From Sphaerisporangium corydalis (lineage in GTDB: Bacteria; Actinomycetota; Actinomycetes; Streptosporangiales; Streptosporangiaceae), in assembly GCF_025506355.1 (NCBI RefSeq), contig NZ_JANZYP010000007.1:62001-126000 (forward strand): a stretch of DNA of 64,000 nt, read 5' to 3'. The first letter of the stretch is position 1, and the number at the start of each line of letters is the position of its first letter. A model generated the notes under the pieces. The model did not search any database, was not told the DNA's origin, and saw only the letters and a program-made list of their open reading frames with translations. Shown in pieces: positions 33,826 to 41,341 of this stretch. Both the position numbers and the translations under genes were made by a program.

Positions 33826-34740
33826 ACCGAGCCTAACAACTGGGGGCGGTTCGGCCCAGACGACCAGCGGGGCACCCTCAACCTGCTGACGCCCGCCGCC
33901 GTGCTCGCCGCGCTCGCCACGGCGTCGACCGGCCAGGTGATCAGCCTGTCGATGCCGATCAGAGGCGCCACCTCGTCTCCGGCTCCGACGACCGTGCCCC
34001 ACCTCCGGGGCCGGCCGCTGCCACAGCATTTCATGTCGGTCGACGGCGGCGACTACGCGGCCGGGACCAAGGCGATCGGCGCCGGGCTGCGCATGGCCGA
34101 CGACGCGCTGATCGTCACCCACCACGGCACCACCACGCACATGGACGCGCTGTGCCACATGTGGTCGGGGGAGTCGCTGTACAACGGGCATCCCGCCGCG
34201 CGGGTCCGCTCGTACGGCGCGGCGCGCTGCGGCATCGAGACGGTGGGCGGCGTGGTGGCCCGTGGCGTGCTCTTCGACGTGCCCCGCCACCTGGGCCTGG
34301 ACCACCTGCCCGTCGGGTTCCGCGTGACCGGTGAGCTCCTTTCGGAGATGGCCCCGGACGTGCGGCCCGGCGACGTGGCCGTGGTCCGCACCGGGTGGCC
34401 GCTGGTGTGGGAGAGGTCGCCCGAGGAGTACTGGTCGGGGCAGCCCGGATTGTCCGGGGACGGCGGGCGGTGGCTCGCCTCCCGCGACGTCGCCCTGGTG
34501 GCCTCCGACAACGCCGCGATCGGCGGGCTCAACGCCCGCCAGCTCGCCGACGAGGACTTGGACGACGACCTCCACATGATCTTCCTGTGGCGGCACGGCA
34601 TCCACCTAGCCGAGATGCTCTGGCTGGAGGACCTGGCGGGCGCCCTTGACGGGACGAGGCGGGAATTCGTCTTCATCGCGGCCCCGCTGAAGATCGAGGG
34701 AGGCACCGGCAGCCCCATCAACCCGCTCGCGATCCTCTGA
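33820..34740 (+). CDS. Cyclase family protein (metal hydrolase), paralogue of 30433-31389
   Basis: A 306-residue cyclase family protein beginning VTEPNNWGRFGPDDQRGTLNLLTP. The metal motif is HHGTTTHMDALCHMW and the C-terminus GGTGSPINPLAIL, closely parallel to the other cyclase (GTSGSPVNPIATF). TTG 33820 is the likely start, 8 nt after GAAAGGAAG; a TTG at 33802 would put the start in the operator. It may open a ring or hydrolyse a lactone/amide in the same catabolic programme. Convergent with the acyl-CoA synthetase gene. Confidence 0.78.
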   Translation: MVTEPNNWGRFGPDDQRGTLNLLTPAAVLAALATASTGQVISLSMPIRGATSSPAPTTVPHLRGRPLPQHFMSVDGGDYAAGTKAIGAGLRMADDALIVTHHGTTTHMDALCHMWSGESLYNGHPAARVRSYGAARCGIETVGGVVARGVLFDVPRHLGLDHLPVGFRVTGELLSEMAPDVRPGDVAVVRTGWPLVWERSPEEYWSGQPGLSGDGGRWLASRDVALVASDNAAIGGLNARQLADEDLDDDLHMIFLWRHGIHLAEMLWLEDLAGALDGTRREFVFIAAPLKIEGGTGSPINPLAIL

Positions 34741-34754
34741 CCGCCGACCGGCGG
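34741..34754. terminator. Short hairpin between convergent genes
   Basis: Arms CCGCC and GGCGG around GACC sit exactly in the 18-bp gap between two convergent genes. Strong but short; no T-tract. Confidence 0.35.
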
Positions 34755-34758
34755 CCGG

Positions 34759-36255
34759 TCAGCCGCCCGGGTACGCGCCGCCGCCGTGATGGGCGTCCAG
34801 GGCGTCGTAGTCGGGGATGAAGCCCTTCTTGGGGATGGCGTCGGCGAACTCGACGTGCCTGGGCTTCTTGTAGGAGGCCAGCAGGCCGCGCACGTGGCCG
34901 GTCAGCTCCGCGGCGTCCGCCTGAGAGCCGGGCCGGAGGACGACGATCGCCTTGACCGCCTGCGTCCACCGTTCGTCCGGGACGCCGATGACGGCCGCGT
35001 CGGCGACGGCGGGGTGGGACTTCAGCGCGCGCTCCACCTCGGCCGGGTAGACGTTCTCGTTGCCCGACTTGATCATGCGCAGGCTCGGGCCGATGAAGGT
35101 CAGCGTGCCGTCCGGCTCGCGGCGGCCGAGGTCGCCGGTGTGGTGCCAGCCGCCACGGAACTTCCACTCGTTCAGCTCGGGCCGGTTGAAGTACCCGGAG
35201 AAGATCGATTTGCCGCGCGCGCAGATCTCGCCGACCTCGCCCGGCGGCACCTCGACGCCGGAGGCGTCCAGCAGGCGCACCTGGACCAGGGGCGAGGGCC
35301 GCCCGGCGAATCCGGCGGCGCCAGGGGCGAGGCCGAGGAACGTCAGCATGCCGCCCACCTCGGTCTGCCCGTACCCGCCCATCTTGGACCGGCACCACGG
35401 GGTGTCCGAGACCGTGATCATGTCGTCCCACTCCTGGGAGTGGGAGACGAACTCCAGGGACTTCAGGTCGTACTTCCCCCCGGCGTTGGCCGCGGCCACG
35501 GCGTCGATCATCGGGCCGAACAGGAACGCCTGCGTGCACTTCTCGGCGTCGACCAGCCGGCAGACCTCCTCGGCGTCGAACGCGGGCGTGAAGACGTTGG
35601 TGCCGCCGGCCAGCAGCGTGGCCAGGCAGAACATCATCGTGCCCACGTGGAACAGCGGCCCGCTGGTGAGGAAGGTGAAGCCCGGTTCCATCTGGCGCAC
35701 GTGCAGCAGGGACGCCGCGTGCGCGACCAGGGCCGCGTGGCCGAGCAGCGCCGCGTTCGGCCGCCCGTCGAAGGCGGCGGTGTACAGCGCGAGGACCGGG
35801 GCCGCGTCGTCCCCGAAGTCGGTTTCCAGGGCCGCGCCGCCCGCCAGGAAGCGCTCGTACTCGTCCCCGGAAAGCAGCCACCGCGCCCCCTCGGGCCGTA
35901 CGGCCTCGACGGCCTCCGACCGCTCCCAGACGACGACCTTCGGGGTGAGGTCGGACAGGACGAAGGCCAGCTCGTCGGGCGCCTGCCGCCAGTTCGCGGG
36001 GCAGAGGACCGCCCCGATCCGCGCGGCGGCGAGCAGCAGTTCCAGGACGCGGTGGGAGTTCTGCCCGAGCCACAGGACCCGGTCCCCCTCGCCTACCCCC
36101 TCGGCGGCGAGCGCGCCGGCCAGCCGGGTCACCCGCGCGTCGAGCGCGGGGTAGGTGAGCCGCACGTCCCCGTCGACCACCGCCGTGACCAGCGGGCGCG
36201 CGCGGGCGTGCTCGGCGAGGACGTCCGCCAGGGTGAGGCGGTGGACGGTGCTCAT
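34759..36255 (-). CDS. Acyl-CoA synthetase-like protein with altered P-loop
   Basis: A 498-residue ANL-superfamily protein. Most landmarks are intact: RVLWLGQNSHRVLELLLAAARIGAVLCPANWR, GYGQTEVGGMLTF, GGWHHTGDLGRREPDG, MIKSGNENVYPAEVE and ASYKKPRHVEF. The phosphate-binding loop that should read like YTSGTTGxPK is YTAAFDGRPNAALL, lacking the Ser/Thr and Lys. The C-terminal catalytic Lys may be in PKKGFIP. It either uses a modified ATP site or has lost adenylation. The ATG overlaps the stop of the luciferase-like gene (ATGA), so the pair is coupled. It is not close to my recollection of FadD3. Confidence 0.78.
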   Translation of the reverse strand: MSTVHRLTLADVLAEHARARPLVTAVVDGDVRLTYPALDARVTRLAGALAAEGVGEGDRVLWLGQNSHRVLELLLAAARIGAVLCPANWRQAPDELAFVLSDLTPKVVVWERSEAVEAVRPEGARWLLSGDEYERFLAGGAALETDFGDDAAPVLALYTAAFDGRPNAALLGHAALVAHAASLLHVRQMEPGFTFLTSGPLFHVGTMMFCLATLLAGGTNVFTPAFDAEEVCRLVDAEKCTQAFLFGPMIDAVAAANAGGKYDLKSLEFVSHSQEWDDMITVSDTPWCRSKMGGYGQTEVGGMLTFLGLAPGAAGFAGRPSPLVQVRLLDASGVEVPPGEVGEICARGKSIFSGYFNRPELNEWKFRGGWHHTGDLGRREPDGTLTFIGPSLRMIKSGNENVYPAEVERALKSHPAVADAAVIGVPDERWTQAVKAIVVLRPGSQADAAELTGHVRGLLASYKKPRHVEFADAIPKKGFIPDYDALDAHHGGGAYPGG

Positions 36256-37337
36256 CGCGCCTCCTGGGCGGGGGATCGGTCCTGGAAGGCGGGCATCACT
36301 TCGGCGGCGAAGAAGCGCATGACGTTCTCCATCTCCTCGAGGGGGATCGGCCGGGTGCTGCCGAAGTCGCACAGGAGGTTGGAGAAGCCGAAGTCCTCCA
36401 GCATCCGGATCTGGCCGATCACCCGCTCGGGGTCCCCGATGACCTCCAGCTGCTCCCAGCGGAACTCGTTGCTGACCGAACCGCCCTTGAGGTAGCGGTC
36501 CTGGTAGTACTCGAAGCCCTGGGCGGCCCTGCCGGTGCGGGAGTCGATGGGCGCGCTCTTCTCGTTGAAGATCCGGGCGCGGTCGAACATCTTCTCGAAC
36601 CTGGCCTGGGCCTCGCGGGCCCGTTCGGCGGTCGGGGCCACGTACACGCTGCGGGCCACGACCAGCTCGGCCGCCGCCACGTCGTGCCCGGCGGCCGCGG
36701 CCGTGCCGCGCCACGTCTCCGCCGCCTTGGCGATCTTGTGGAACGGCGCGGCGGGGTCGGCGAGGATCGGCATGCCGCGCTCCGCGTACATGGTGACGGT
36801 CTCGGGCGACACCGCGGCCACGTGGATCGGCGGGTACGGCGCCTGTGTCGGGCGGGGGACCAGCGACACCTCGGCGCCGGTCCGGTAGAACTTGCCCACG
36901 TGCTGGTAGGTCTCGTTGGACCACAGGCCGATGATCATTTCCAGCGACTCGTTGAACCGGTCGCGCGCCTCGGCCAGGTCGACGCCGAACCCCTCGAACT
37001 CGAAGCTCTGGTAGCCGCGCCCGATGCCGAGGTCGAGCCGGCCGCCGGACAGGACGTCCACCTGGGCCGCCTCCTCGGCGACGTGCACGGGGTTGTGCAG
37101 GGGCAGCACCACGATGCCCGTGCCGAGGCGCAGGCGCGTCGTGCGCGCGGCCAGGTGCGCGAGCATGGTGAACAGGTTGGGCACCACGCCGTAGTCGCGG
37201 AAGTGGTGCTCGGCCAGCCGCACCCCGTCGAAGCCCAGTTCCTCGGCCAGTTCGGCGAGCCTCAGGTGGTAGTCGTAGACGTCCTTGAAGCTCTGGCCGT
37301 CGAACCGGTGGAAGAGGTGGAAGGTCGAGAACTTCAT
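36252..37337 (-). CDS. Luciferase-like (LLM) flavin/F420 oxidoreductase
   Basis: A 361-residue LLM-class protein: MKFSTFHLFHRFDG start, AELAEELGFDGVRLAEHHF, RLRLGTGIVVLPLHNP, DVLSGGRLDLGIGRGYQSFEF, and a C-terminal FGFSNLLCDFGSTRPIPLEEMENVMRFF. This subgroup (FMN monooxygenase or F420-dependent) is larger than the LLM at 7428. ATG 37337 follows an AGGGG site; an upstream ATG at 37367 lacks one. First gene of a pair with the altered acyl-CoA synthetase; a KstR2-like box lies 77 bp upstream. Confidence 0.8.
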   Translation of the reverse strand: MKFSTFHLFHRFDGQSFKDVYDYHLRLAELAEELGFDGVRLAEHHFRDYGVVPNLFTMLAHLAARTTRLRLGTGIVVLPLHNPVHVAEEAAQVDVLSGGRLDLGIGRGYQSFEFEGFGVDLAEARDRFNESLEMIIGLWSNETYQHVGKFYRTGAEVSLVPRPTQAPYPPIHVAAVSPETVTMYAERGMPILADPAAPFHKIAKAAETWRGTAAAAGHDVAAAELVVARSVYVAPTAERAREAQARFEKMFDRARIFNEKSAPIDSRTGRAAQGFEYYQDRYLKGGSVSNEFRWEQLEVIGDPERVIGQIRMLEDFGFSNLLCDFGSTRPIPLEEMENVMRFFAAEVMPAFQDRSPAQEAR

Positions 37338-37413
37338 CGGCGGTACCCCTGGCGGTCGTCTCCACATGCCCTGTCGTCGCGCCCGTGCCGTGCTCCCGGC
37401 CCACCCGTCGGTG

Positions 37414-37439
37414 AACCAAGCGCTCGCTTGGGCAGCCTA
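37414..37439 (-). promoter_or_regulatory. KstR2-like box before the LLM/acyl-CoA synthetase pair
   Basis: ACCAAGCGCTCGCT (37415-37428) differs from AnCAAGnnCTTGnT at one fixed position, and CCAAGC/GCTTGG arms flank GCTC. On the minus strand a TAGGCT hexamer (37439-37434) just upstream could be the -10, putting the box at the start point. No clear -35. Confidence 0.55.
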
Positions 37440-37468
37440 CCAGGAGAACGGGGCGTCGCGGGAGCGGC

Positions 37469-37993
37469 CTAGCGGGCCCGGCGTCCGCCGATGATGGCGA
37501 GGATCTTCCGCAGGGCGTCCGCGGCCTCGCGGACGGCCTCGTCCGGCACGCCGGCCATGGTCCTGGTGTGCGCCCGCCCTGACCCCACGAGGGCCTTCGC
37601 GGTGAGGGCCAGCCCTTCCGGCGTCAGGCGCACCCAATGGCTGCGGCCGTCCCCGGTGTTGGCCTCGCGCTCGACGTAACCCGCCCTGACCAGCCGTTGC
37701 AGGACGTTGCTCGTGCCGCCGGAGGTGAGCAGGAGCGAGCGGGTGAGCTCGCTGGGCCGCAGCCGGTAGGGCTCGCCGACGCGGTTCAGCGCGGCGAGCA
37801 CGTCGAACTCGGCGTAGGTCAGCCCCAGCTCGGCCAGTTCCGCGCGCGTCGCCTGTTGCAGCAGCCCGTCGATGCGCGAGACGCGCTTGCTGAGCTCCAG
37901 GGTCGCGATCAGGGACGGGGACAGCTCGGACCGCTCCCACCCTGGGACCAGTGCGTCCACCTCGTCGCGGGCGTCCTGCCCATCATCCTGCAC
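37469..37993 (-). CDS. MarR-family transcriptional regulator
   Basis: A 174-residue winged-helix regulator: AELGLTYAEFDVLAALNRVG, then RPSELTRSLLLTSGGTSNVLQRLVRAGYVERE as recognition helix and start of the wing, then DGRSHWVRLTPEG. It is divergent from the amidohydrolase gene with 61 bp between them and a perfect palindrome at 38021-38034. It therefore probably controls that gene and itself in response to a small molecule. Confidence 0.87.
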   Translation of the reverse strand: MQDDGQDARDEVDALVPGWERSELSPSLIATLELSKRVSRIDGLLQQATRAELAELGLTYAEFDVLAALNRVGEPYRLRPSELTRSLLLTSGGTSNVLQRLVRAGYVEREANTGDGRSHWVRLTPEGLALTAKALVGSGRAHTRTMAGVPDEAVREAADALRKILAIIGGRRAR

Positions 37994-38020
37994 GAACCCA
38001 GGCTACCCTCCGTCGAGATT

Positions 38021-38034
38021 GCTTTCTCGAAAGC
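38021..38034. promoter_or_regulatory. Candidate MarR operator
   Basis: Perfect inverted repeat GCTTTC-TC-GAAAGC in the 61-bp gap between the divergent MarR and amidohydrolase genes. It does not match the KstR2-type boxes. Confidence 0.6.
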
Positions 38035-38054
38035 TTTTTCATAAGCTACCCGCC

Positions 38055-39380
38055 ATGACATCCTTGTTCGTACGAAACGGGCTCCTGATCGACATGGAGC
38101 CGGACCCCGCCACCGCCGGCCCCGGCGACGTCCTGGTGGAGGACGGGGTCATCACGGCCACCGGACCCGGCCTGCCCGAGGTCGCGGGCGCGGAGGTGAT
38201 CGACGCGACCGGAATGATCGTGATGCCCGGTTTCGTGGACACCCACCGGCACACCTGGCAGGCCGGCCTGCGCGCGGCGGCCCCCGACATCAGCTTCGGC
38301 GGGTACCTCGGCCGCGTGCTCGGCGAGTTCGCGCCGCGCTACCGGCCGGAGGACGTGTACACCGGCAACCTGGCCGGCGCGCTGGAGTGCCTCGACGCGG
38401 GGATCACGACGCTGGTCGACTGGTCGCACATCAACCTGACGCCCGCTCACACCGACGCGATCATCGAGTCGCTGCGGAACGCGGGGATCCGCGCCGTCCT
38501 CGGCTACTGCTACGGCGGCGACGGCGGGCCGGACGGCCTCACCGCCGAAGGTCACCGCGTGCGCGAGGAGCTGTTCGGCGGGGCCGGCGGCCTGCTGTCG
38601 ATGGCGGTGGCCGCGTTCGGCCCGGAGATCGTCAGCGAGGAGCAGGCCCTGCGCGAATGGCGGCTCGCCCGCGACCTCGACGTGCCCGTCACCGCGCACA
38701 TGGGCGGGCACGGTGCCGAGGGCGCCGAGCGGGGGCTGGCGTTCCTCCAGGACAACGGCCTGCTCGGGCCCGGCACCATGTTCGTGCACCCGAATTACTA
38801 CACCGCCGACGCCCTCCGGCGGATCGCGGACGGCGGCGGCACCGGTTCGGTGTCCCCGCTCGTCGAGGCCGAGCTCGGCATCGGGTACCCGGCGACCGGC
38901 CGGGCGCGTGCCGACGGCATGCCGGTCGGGCTCGGCGCCGACACCGTCGCGTGCGGGCCGGGCGACATGTTCAGCCTGATGCGGGCCGCGTACGTGCTCG
39001 AACGCGCGCGTCCCGGCGGCGCCGGGCTGGGGTTCACCACCCGGGACGTGCTGCGGATGGCCACGATCGAGGGGGCCGAGGTCGCGGGGCTGGCGGAGGT
39101 CACCGGGTCACTGCGTCCGGGCAAGCAGGCCGACCTCGTGCTGCTCCGCGTGGACGGGCTCGGCCAGGCGCCCGTGAACGACCCGATCGGCACGGTGGTC
39201 CTCGCCGCGGACACCAGATCGGTCGACACCGTGATCGTCGCGGGCCGGGTCGTCAAGCGCGGCGGCCGGCTCCTGCGCCACGACCTGCCGTCCCTGCGTG
39301 CCGCCCTGGCCGAGTCGGCCGCCTGCGTCACCGGCCGCCCAGGATCCGGGCGGACTCCGACTCCTGTGCCAGCCTCCTGA
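38055..39380 (+). CDS. Amidohydrolase (TrzA/AtzA-like, metal-dependent)
   Basis: A 441-residue amidohydrolase-superfamily protein. Metal-ligand signatures are VDTHRHTWQ near residue 60, AHMGGHG, FVHPNYY and LGADTVACGPGD; the C-terminal GSLRPGKQADLVLL is typical of the composite domain. It resembles chlorohydrolase/deaminase-type members acting on cyclic amidines or heterocycles. Substrate unknown. ATG 38055; the MarR palindrome lies 21-34 bp upstream. The 3' end overlaps the convergent MerR gene by 53 bp. Confidence 0.82.
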   Translation: MTSLFVRNGLLIDMEPDPATAGPGDVLVEDGVITATGPGLPEVAGAEVIDATGMIVMPGFVDTHRHTWQAGLRAAAPDISFGGYLGRVLGEFAPRYRPEDVYTGNLAGALECLDAGITTLVDWSHINLTPAHTDAIIESLRNAGIRAVLGYCYGGDGGPDGLTAEGHRVREELFGGAGGLLSMAVAAFGPEIVSEEQALREWRLARDLDVPVTAHMGGHGAEGAERGLAFLQDNGLLGPGTMFVHPNYYTADALRRIADGGGTGSVSPLVEAELGIGYPATGRARADGMPVGLGADTVACGPGDMFSLMRAAYVLERARPGGAGLGFTTRDVLRMATIEGAEVAGLAEVTGSLRPGKQADLVLLRVDGLGQAPVNDPIGTVVLAADTRSVDTVIVAGRVVKRGGRLLRHDLPSLRAALAESAACVTGRPGSGRTPTPVPAS

Positions 39381-39963
39381 GCACGTCGAAGGCCCTGCCG
39401 TACAGGACGGTGCCGATCACCAGGGACTCGACGGCGGTCTCGCGCGGGCCGTCGAACGGGATCTTGTGCATCTCCAGCTCCGAGACCAGCCGCATCATCA
39501 GGTCCGCGTACTGACGCAGGCCGTCGTCCCCGGCCGGCATGCCGAGCTGGTCGAGCCGCACCAGCACCTGCGCCAGCTCGTCCCGGGTGGGCGCCTCGGG
39601 GGCGATGCTCCAGCCCATGTCGCCGATCAGCTCGTCCACCCGCGTGAGGGCCGCCTGGTGCTCCCGGTCGTCCGGGCCGGCGTCGACCGGGGAGGCCAGC
39701 GCGTAGTGGGCGGTGCCCAGCATCTCGTGGACGGGGGTGTCCTCGTCCTCGACCGCCGCGATGATCTGGCCGATCGAGGCGACGGGCAGCCGGCCGACCT
39801 CCAGGAGCGCGCGGATGAGCCGCAACCGCCGCAGGTGCGGCTCGCCGTACTCCGCGCGGGTCGCGGCCGTCTGCTCACCGGCGGGGAGCAGGCCCTCGCG
39901 CAGGTAGTACTTGATCGTGGGGATCGGCACCCCCGACGCGGCGCTGAGCTGGGATATCCGCAT
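39328..39963 (-). CDS. MerR-family transcriptional regulator
   Basis: A 211-residue regulator: N-terminal MerR HTH (MRISQLSAASGVPIPTIKYYLREGLLP) and RLRLIRALLEVGRLPVASIGQII, followed by a ~130-residue all-alpha effector domain without a metal-binding Cys pair. This fits a MerR protein that senses an organic ligand rather than a metal. ATG 39963; a 21-bp palindrome sits 21 bp upstream, probably its own operator. Confidence 0.87.
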   Translation of the reverse strand: MRISQLSAASGVPIPTIKYYLREGLLPAGEQTAATRAEYGEPHLRRLRLIRALLEVGRLPVASIGQIIAAVEDEDTPVHEMLGTAHYALASPVDAGPDDREHQAALTRVDELIGDMGWSIAPEAPTRDELAQVLVRLDQLGMPAGDDGLRQYADLMMRLVSELEMHKIPFDGPRETAVESLVIGTVLYGRAFDVLRRLAQESESARILGGR

Positions 39964-39983
39964 TCCAGGATGGTACTGCCGAT

Positions 39984-40004
39984 CTGGATACCCTCACTAT
40001 CCAG
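39984..40004. promoter_or_regulatory. Candidate MerR operator
   Basis: Perfect 7-bp arms CTGGATA and TATCCAG separated by CCCTCAC, upstream of the MerR gene. Arm length and a 7-bp spacer are plausible for MerR dimer binding at its own promoter. Confidence 0.6.
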
Positions 40005-40030
40005 CCCGGCCGGCCGCCCGGCCGGCCGGG
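40005..40030. terminator. G+C-rich hairpin after the methyltransferase gene
   Basis: Perfect 10-bp arms CCCGGCCGGC and GCCGGCCGGG with a 6-nt loop, 9 bp past the stop of the minus-strand methyltransferase gene. No T-tract, as is usual for actinomycete terminators. Confidence 0.6.
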
Positions 40031-40039
40031 AAGGGGACG

Positions 40040-40858
40040 TCAGGCGGGGCCGTCCGGCGGGACGAGCCCGACGGCGCCGAGGACGCCCGGGGCCGTCGGA
40101 TCCTCCTCGGCCGCCCAGGTGGGGTGCCAGGAGTCCACGTGGACCAGGCCGGGCTCCACCAGGTCGAGCCCGGAGAAGTACGCGCCGATCTCCTCCCGGC
40201 CGCGCACCTTGAGCGCGCCCTTGGTCAGCGCGTAGATCTCCTTGGCCCGCGCCAGCGTCTCCTCGCTCAGCTCGCCCTTGAAGCCGTGCGAGAGCACCAG
40301 GGCCCCGCCGGGCGGGAGCAGCGAGCGCAGGTGGGCGACGATGCCCGCGGCCTCGTCATCGTCGTCGATGAAGTGCAGGATCGCGCACACGATGATCGCC
40401 AGCGGCCTGCCGAAGTCGATGTGCGCCTGGACCGCGGGGTTGTCGATGATCGCCTTGGGGTCGCGCAGGTCGCCCTCGATGACCAGGGTCCTCGGGTCGT
40501 CGGCGAGCAGGGCCCGGGCGTGGACGAGCACGATGGGATCGTTGTCCACGTAGACGACCCGCGCACCCGGCGACTCCGCGAGGGCGACCTGGTGGACGTT
40601 CTGGCTGGTCGGGAGCCCGGTGCCGATGTCGATGAACTGGTGGATCCCCATCTCGGCGAGGAACCGGACGGCCCTGCCGAGGAAGGCGCGGTTCTCGCGG
40701 GCGGTGTGCCGCACGTCCGGCACCACCTTCATGATCTTCTCGGCGGCCTCGCGGTCGGCGGCGAAATTGTCCTTTCCGCCGAGGAAGTAGTCGTACATCC
40801 GCGCGACGCTCGGTGTCGTGGGATCGATGCCCGGCGGGGCCTGCTCCTGCTCGCTCAT
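40040..40858 (-). CDS. SAV2177/DUF574-type SAM-dependent methyltransferase
   Basis: A 272-residue protein of the actinomycete SAV2177 methyltransferase family: PSVARMYDYFLGGKDNFAADREAAEKI near the start, FIDIGTGLPTSQNVHQVA as motif I, RVVYVDNDPIV and the late ILHFIDDDDEAAGIV. These are abundant in Streptomyces and Streptosporangiales and their substrates are mostly unknown. ATG 40858 is preferred, as the diagnostic PSVARMYDY lies ~15 residues in; an upstream start at 40972 would add a non-conserved basic leader. Confidence 0.88.
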   Translation of the reverse strand: MSEQEQAPPGIDPTTPSVARMYDYFLGGKDNFAADREAAEKIMKVVPDVRHTARENRAFLGRAVRFLAEMGIHQFIDIGTGLPTSQNVHQVALAESPGARVVYVDNDPIVLVHARALLADDPRTLVIEGDLRDPKAIIDNPAVQAHIDFGRPLAIIVCAILHFIDDDDEAAGIVAHLRSLLPPGGALVLSHGFKGELSEETLARAKEIYALTKGALKVRGREEIGAYFSGLDLVEPGLVHVDSWHPTWAAEEDPTAPGVLGAVGLVPPDGPA

Positions 40859-41039
40859 CCGCACCCTCGTCTCGTGACCCGCAGCCCTGGACCTGAGGCC
40901 TGGGCCCGGGACGCGAGGTCCTAAGCCCTGTGCCGAACGCCTTAGGCCGAATATAAACGAGAACGCCGACAATGTTGATCATGTGACGACTTTTCGGCAT
41001 ATCTGGTTTCGATCCGTCACACGAACGGGCGTGGTCCGG

Positions 41040-41067
41040 TTGTACCGAGCAAGCGCTTGCCTAAGTG
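41040..41067 (+). promoter_or_regulatory. KstR2-like box before the Ltp-type thiolase
   Basis: AGCAAGCGCTTGCC (41048-41061) matches AnCAAGnnCTTGnT except at the last base. It sits between a possible -35 TTGTAC (41040-41045) and -10 TAAGTG (41062-41067). The start codon is ~280 bp downstream, an unusually long leader. Confidence 0.55.
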
Positions 41068-41200
41068 AGATACGGGCGTTAGCGTGACGGGCGGCGGCCG
41101 AACATCCGGCGGTGTCCCGGCCGCGCCCCCAGACGCCGCGCGCCGGGGCGGTTAGCGCCCCGCCCCCGCGCGCGGCACCCCATCCGGCCCCCCCGCCGGC

Positions 41201-41273
41201 GCCCCGGGGGGGGGGGGGGCCCCCGCCCCCCCCCCCCCCCCCCCGGGGGGGGGGGGCCCCCCCCCCCCCCCGG
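41201..41273. repeat. G and C homopolymer tract
   Basis: Runs in order: G14 (41206-41219), C5, one G, C19 (41226-41244), G12 (41245-41256), C15 (41257-41271). The runs are mutually complementary and could fold back. This is unlike anything else in the window and may be an assembly or polishing artefact; if real it would be highly unstable. Confidence 0.85.
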
Positions 41274-41341
41274 CCCCGCGGCACCCCTTCCGGCCCCGCG
41301 GCCGTTCGCGCGACCCGGTCCGATCCGAGACGGAGGCGGCC

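Larger units (their letters stand above)
40859..41341. other. Intergenic region with operator and G/C homopolymer tract
   Basis: 483 bp with no supported gene. Contents: a KstR2-like box at 41048-41061, and a stretch from ~41201 to 41273 made almost only of G and C runs, flanked by two copies of GCGGCACCCC(A/T)TCCGGCCCC-like sequence near 41172 and 41278. A GGAGG site just before ATG 41342 serves the thiolase gene. Confidence 0.7.

Noticed and set aside
38021-38034. KstR2-like box in the MarR/amidohydrolase gap
   Set aside because: GCTTTC-TC-GAAAGC lacks the CAAG/CTTG core; a MarR site is more likely.
41201-41273. G/C tract as a terminator or G-quadruplex regulatory element
   Set aside because: Cannot be separated from an assembly artefact by sequence alone; kept only as a low-complexity feature.
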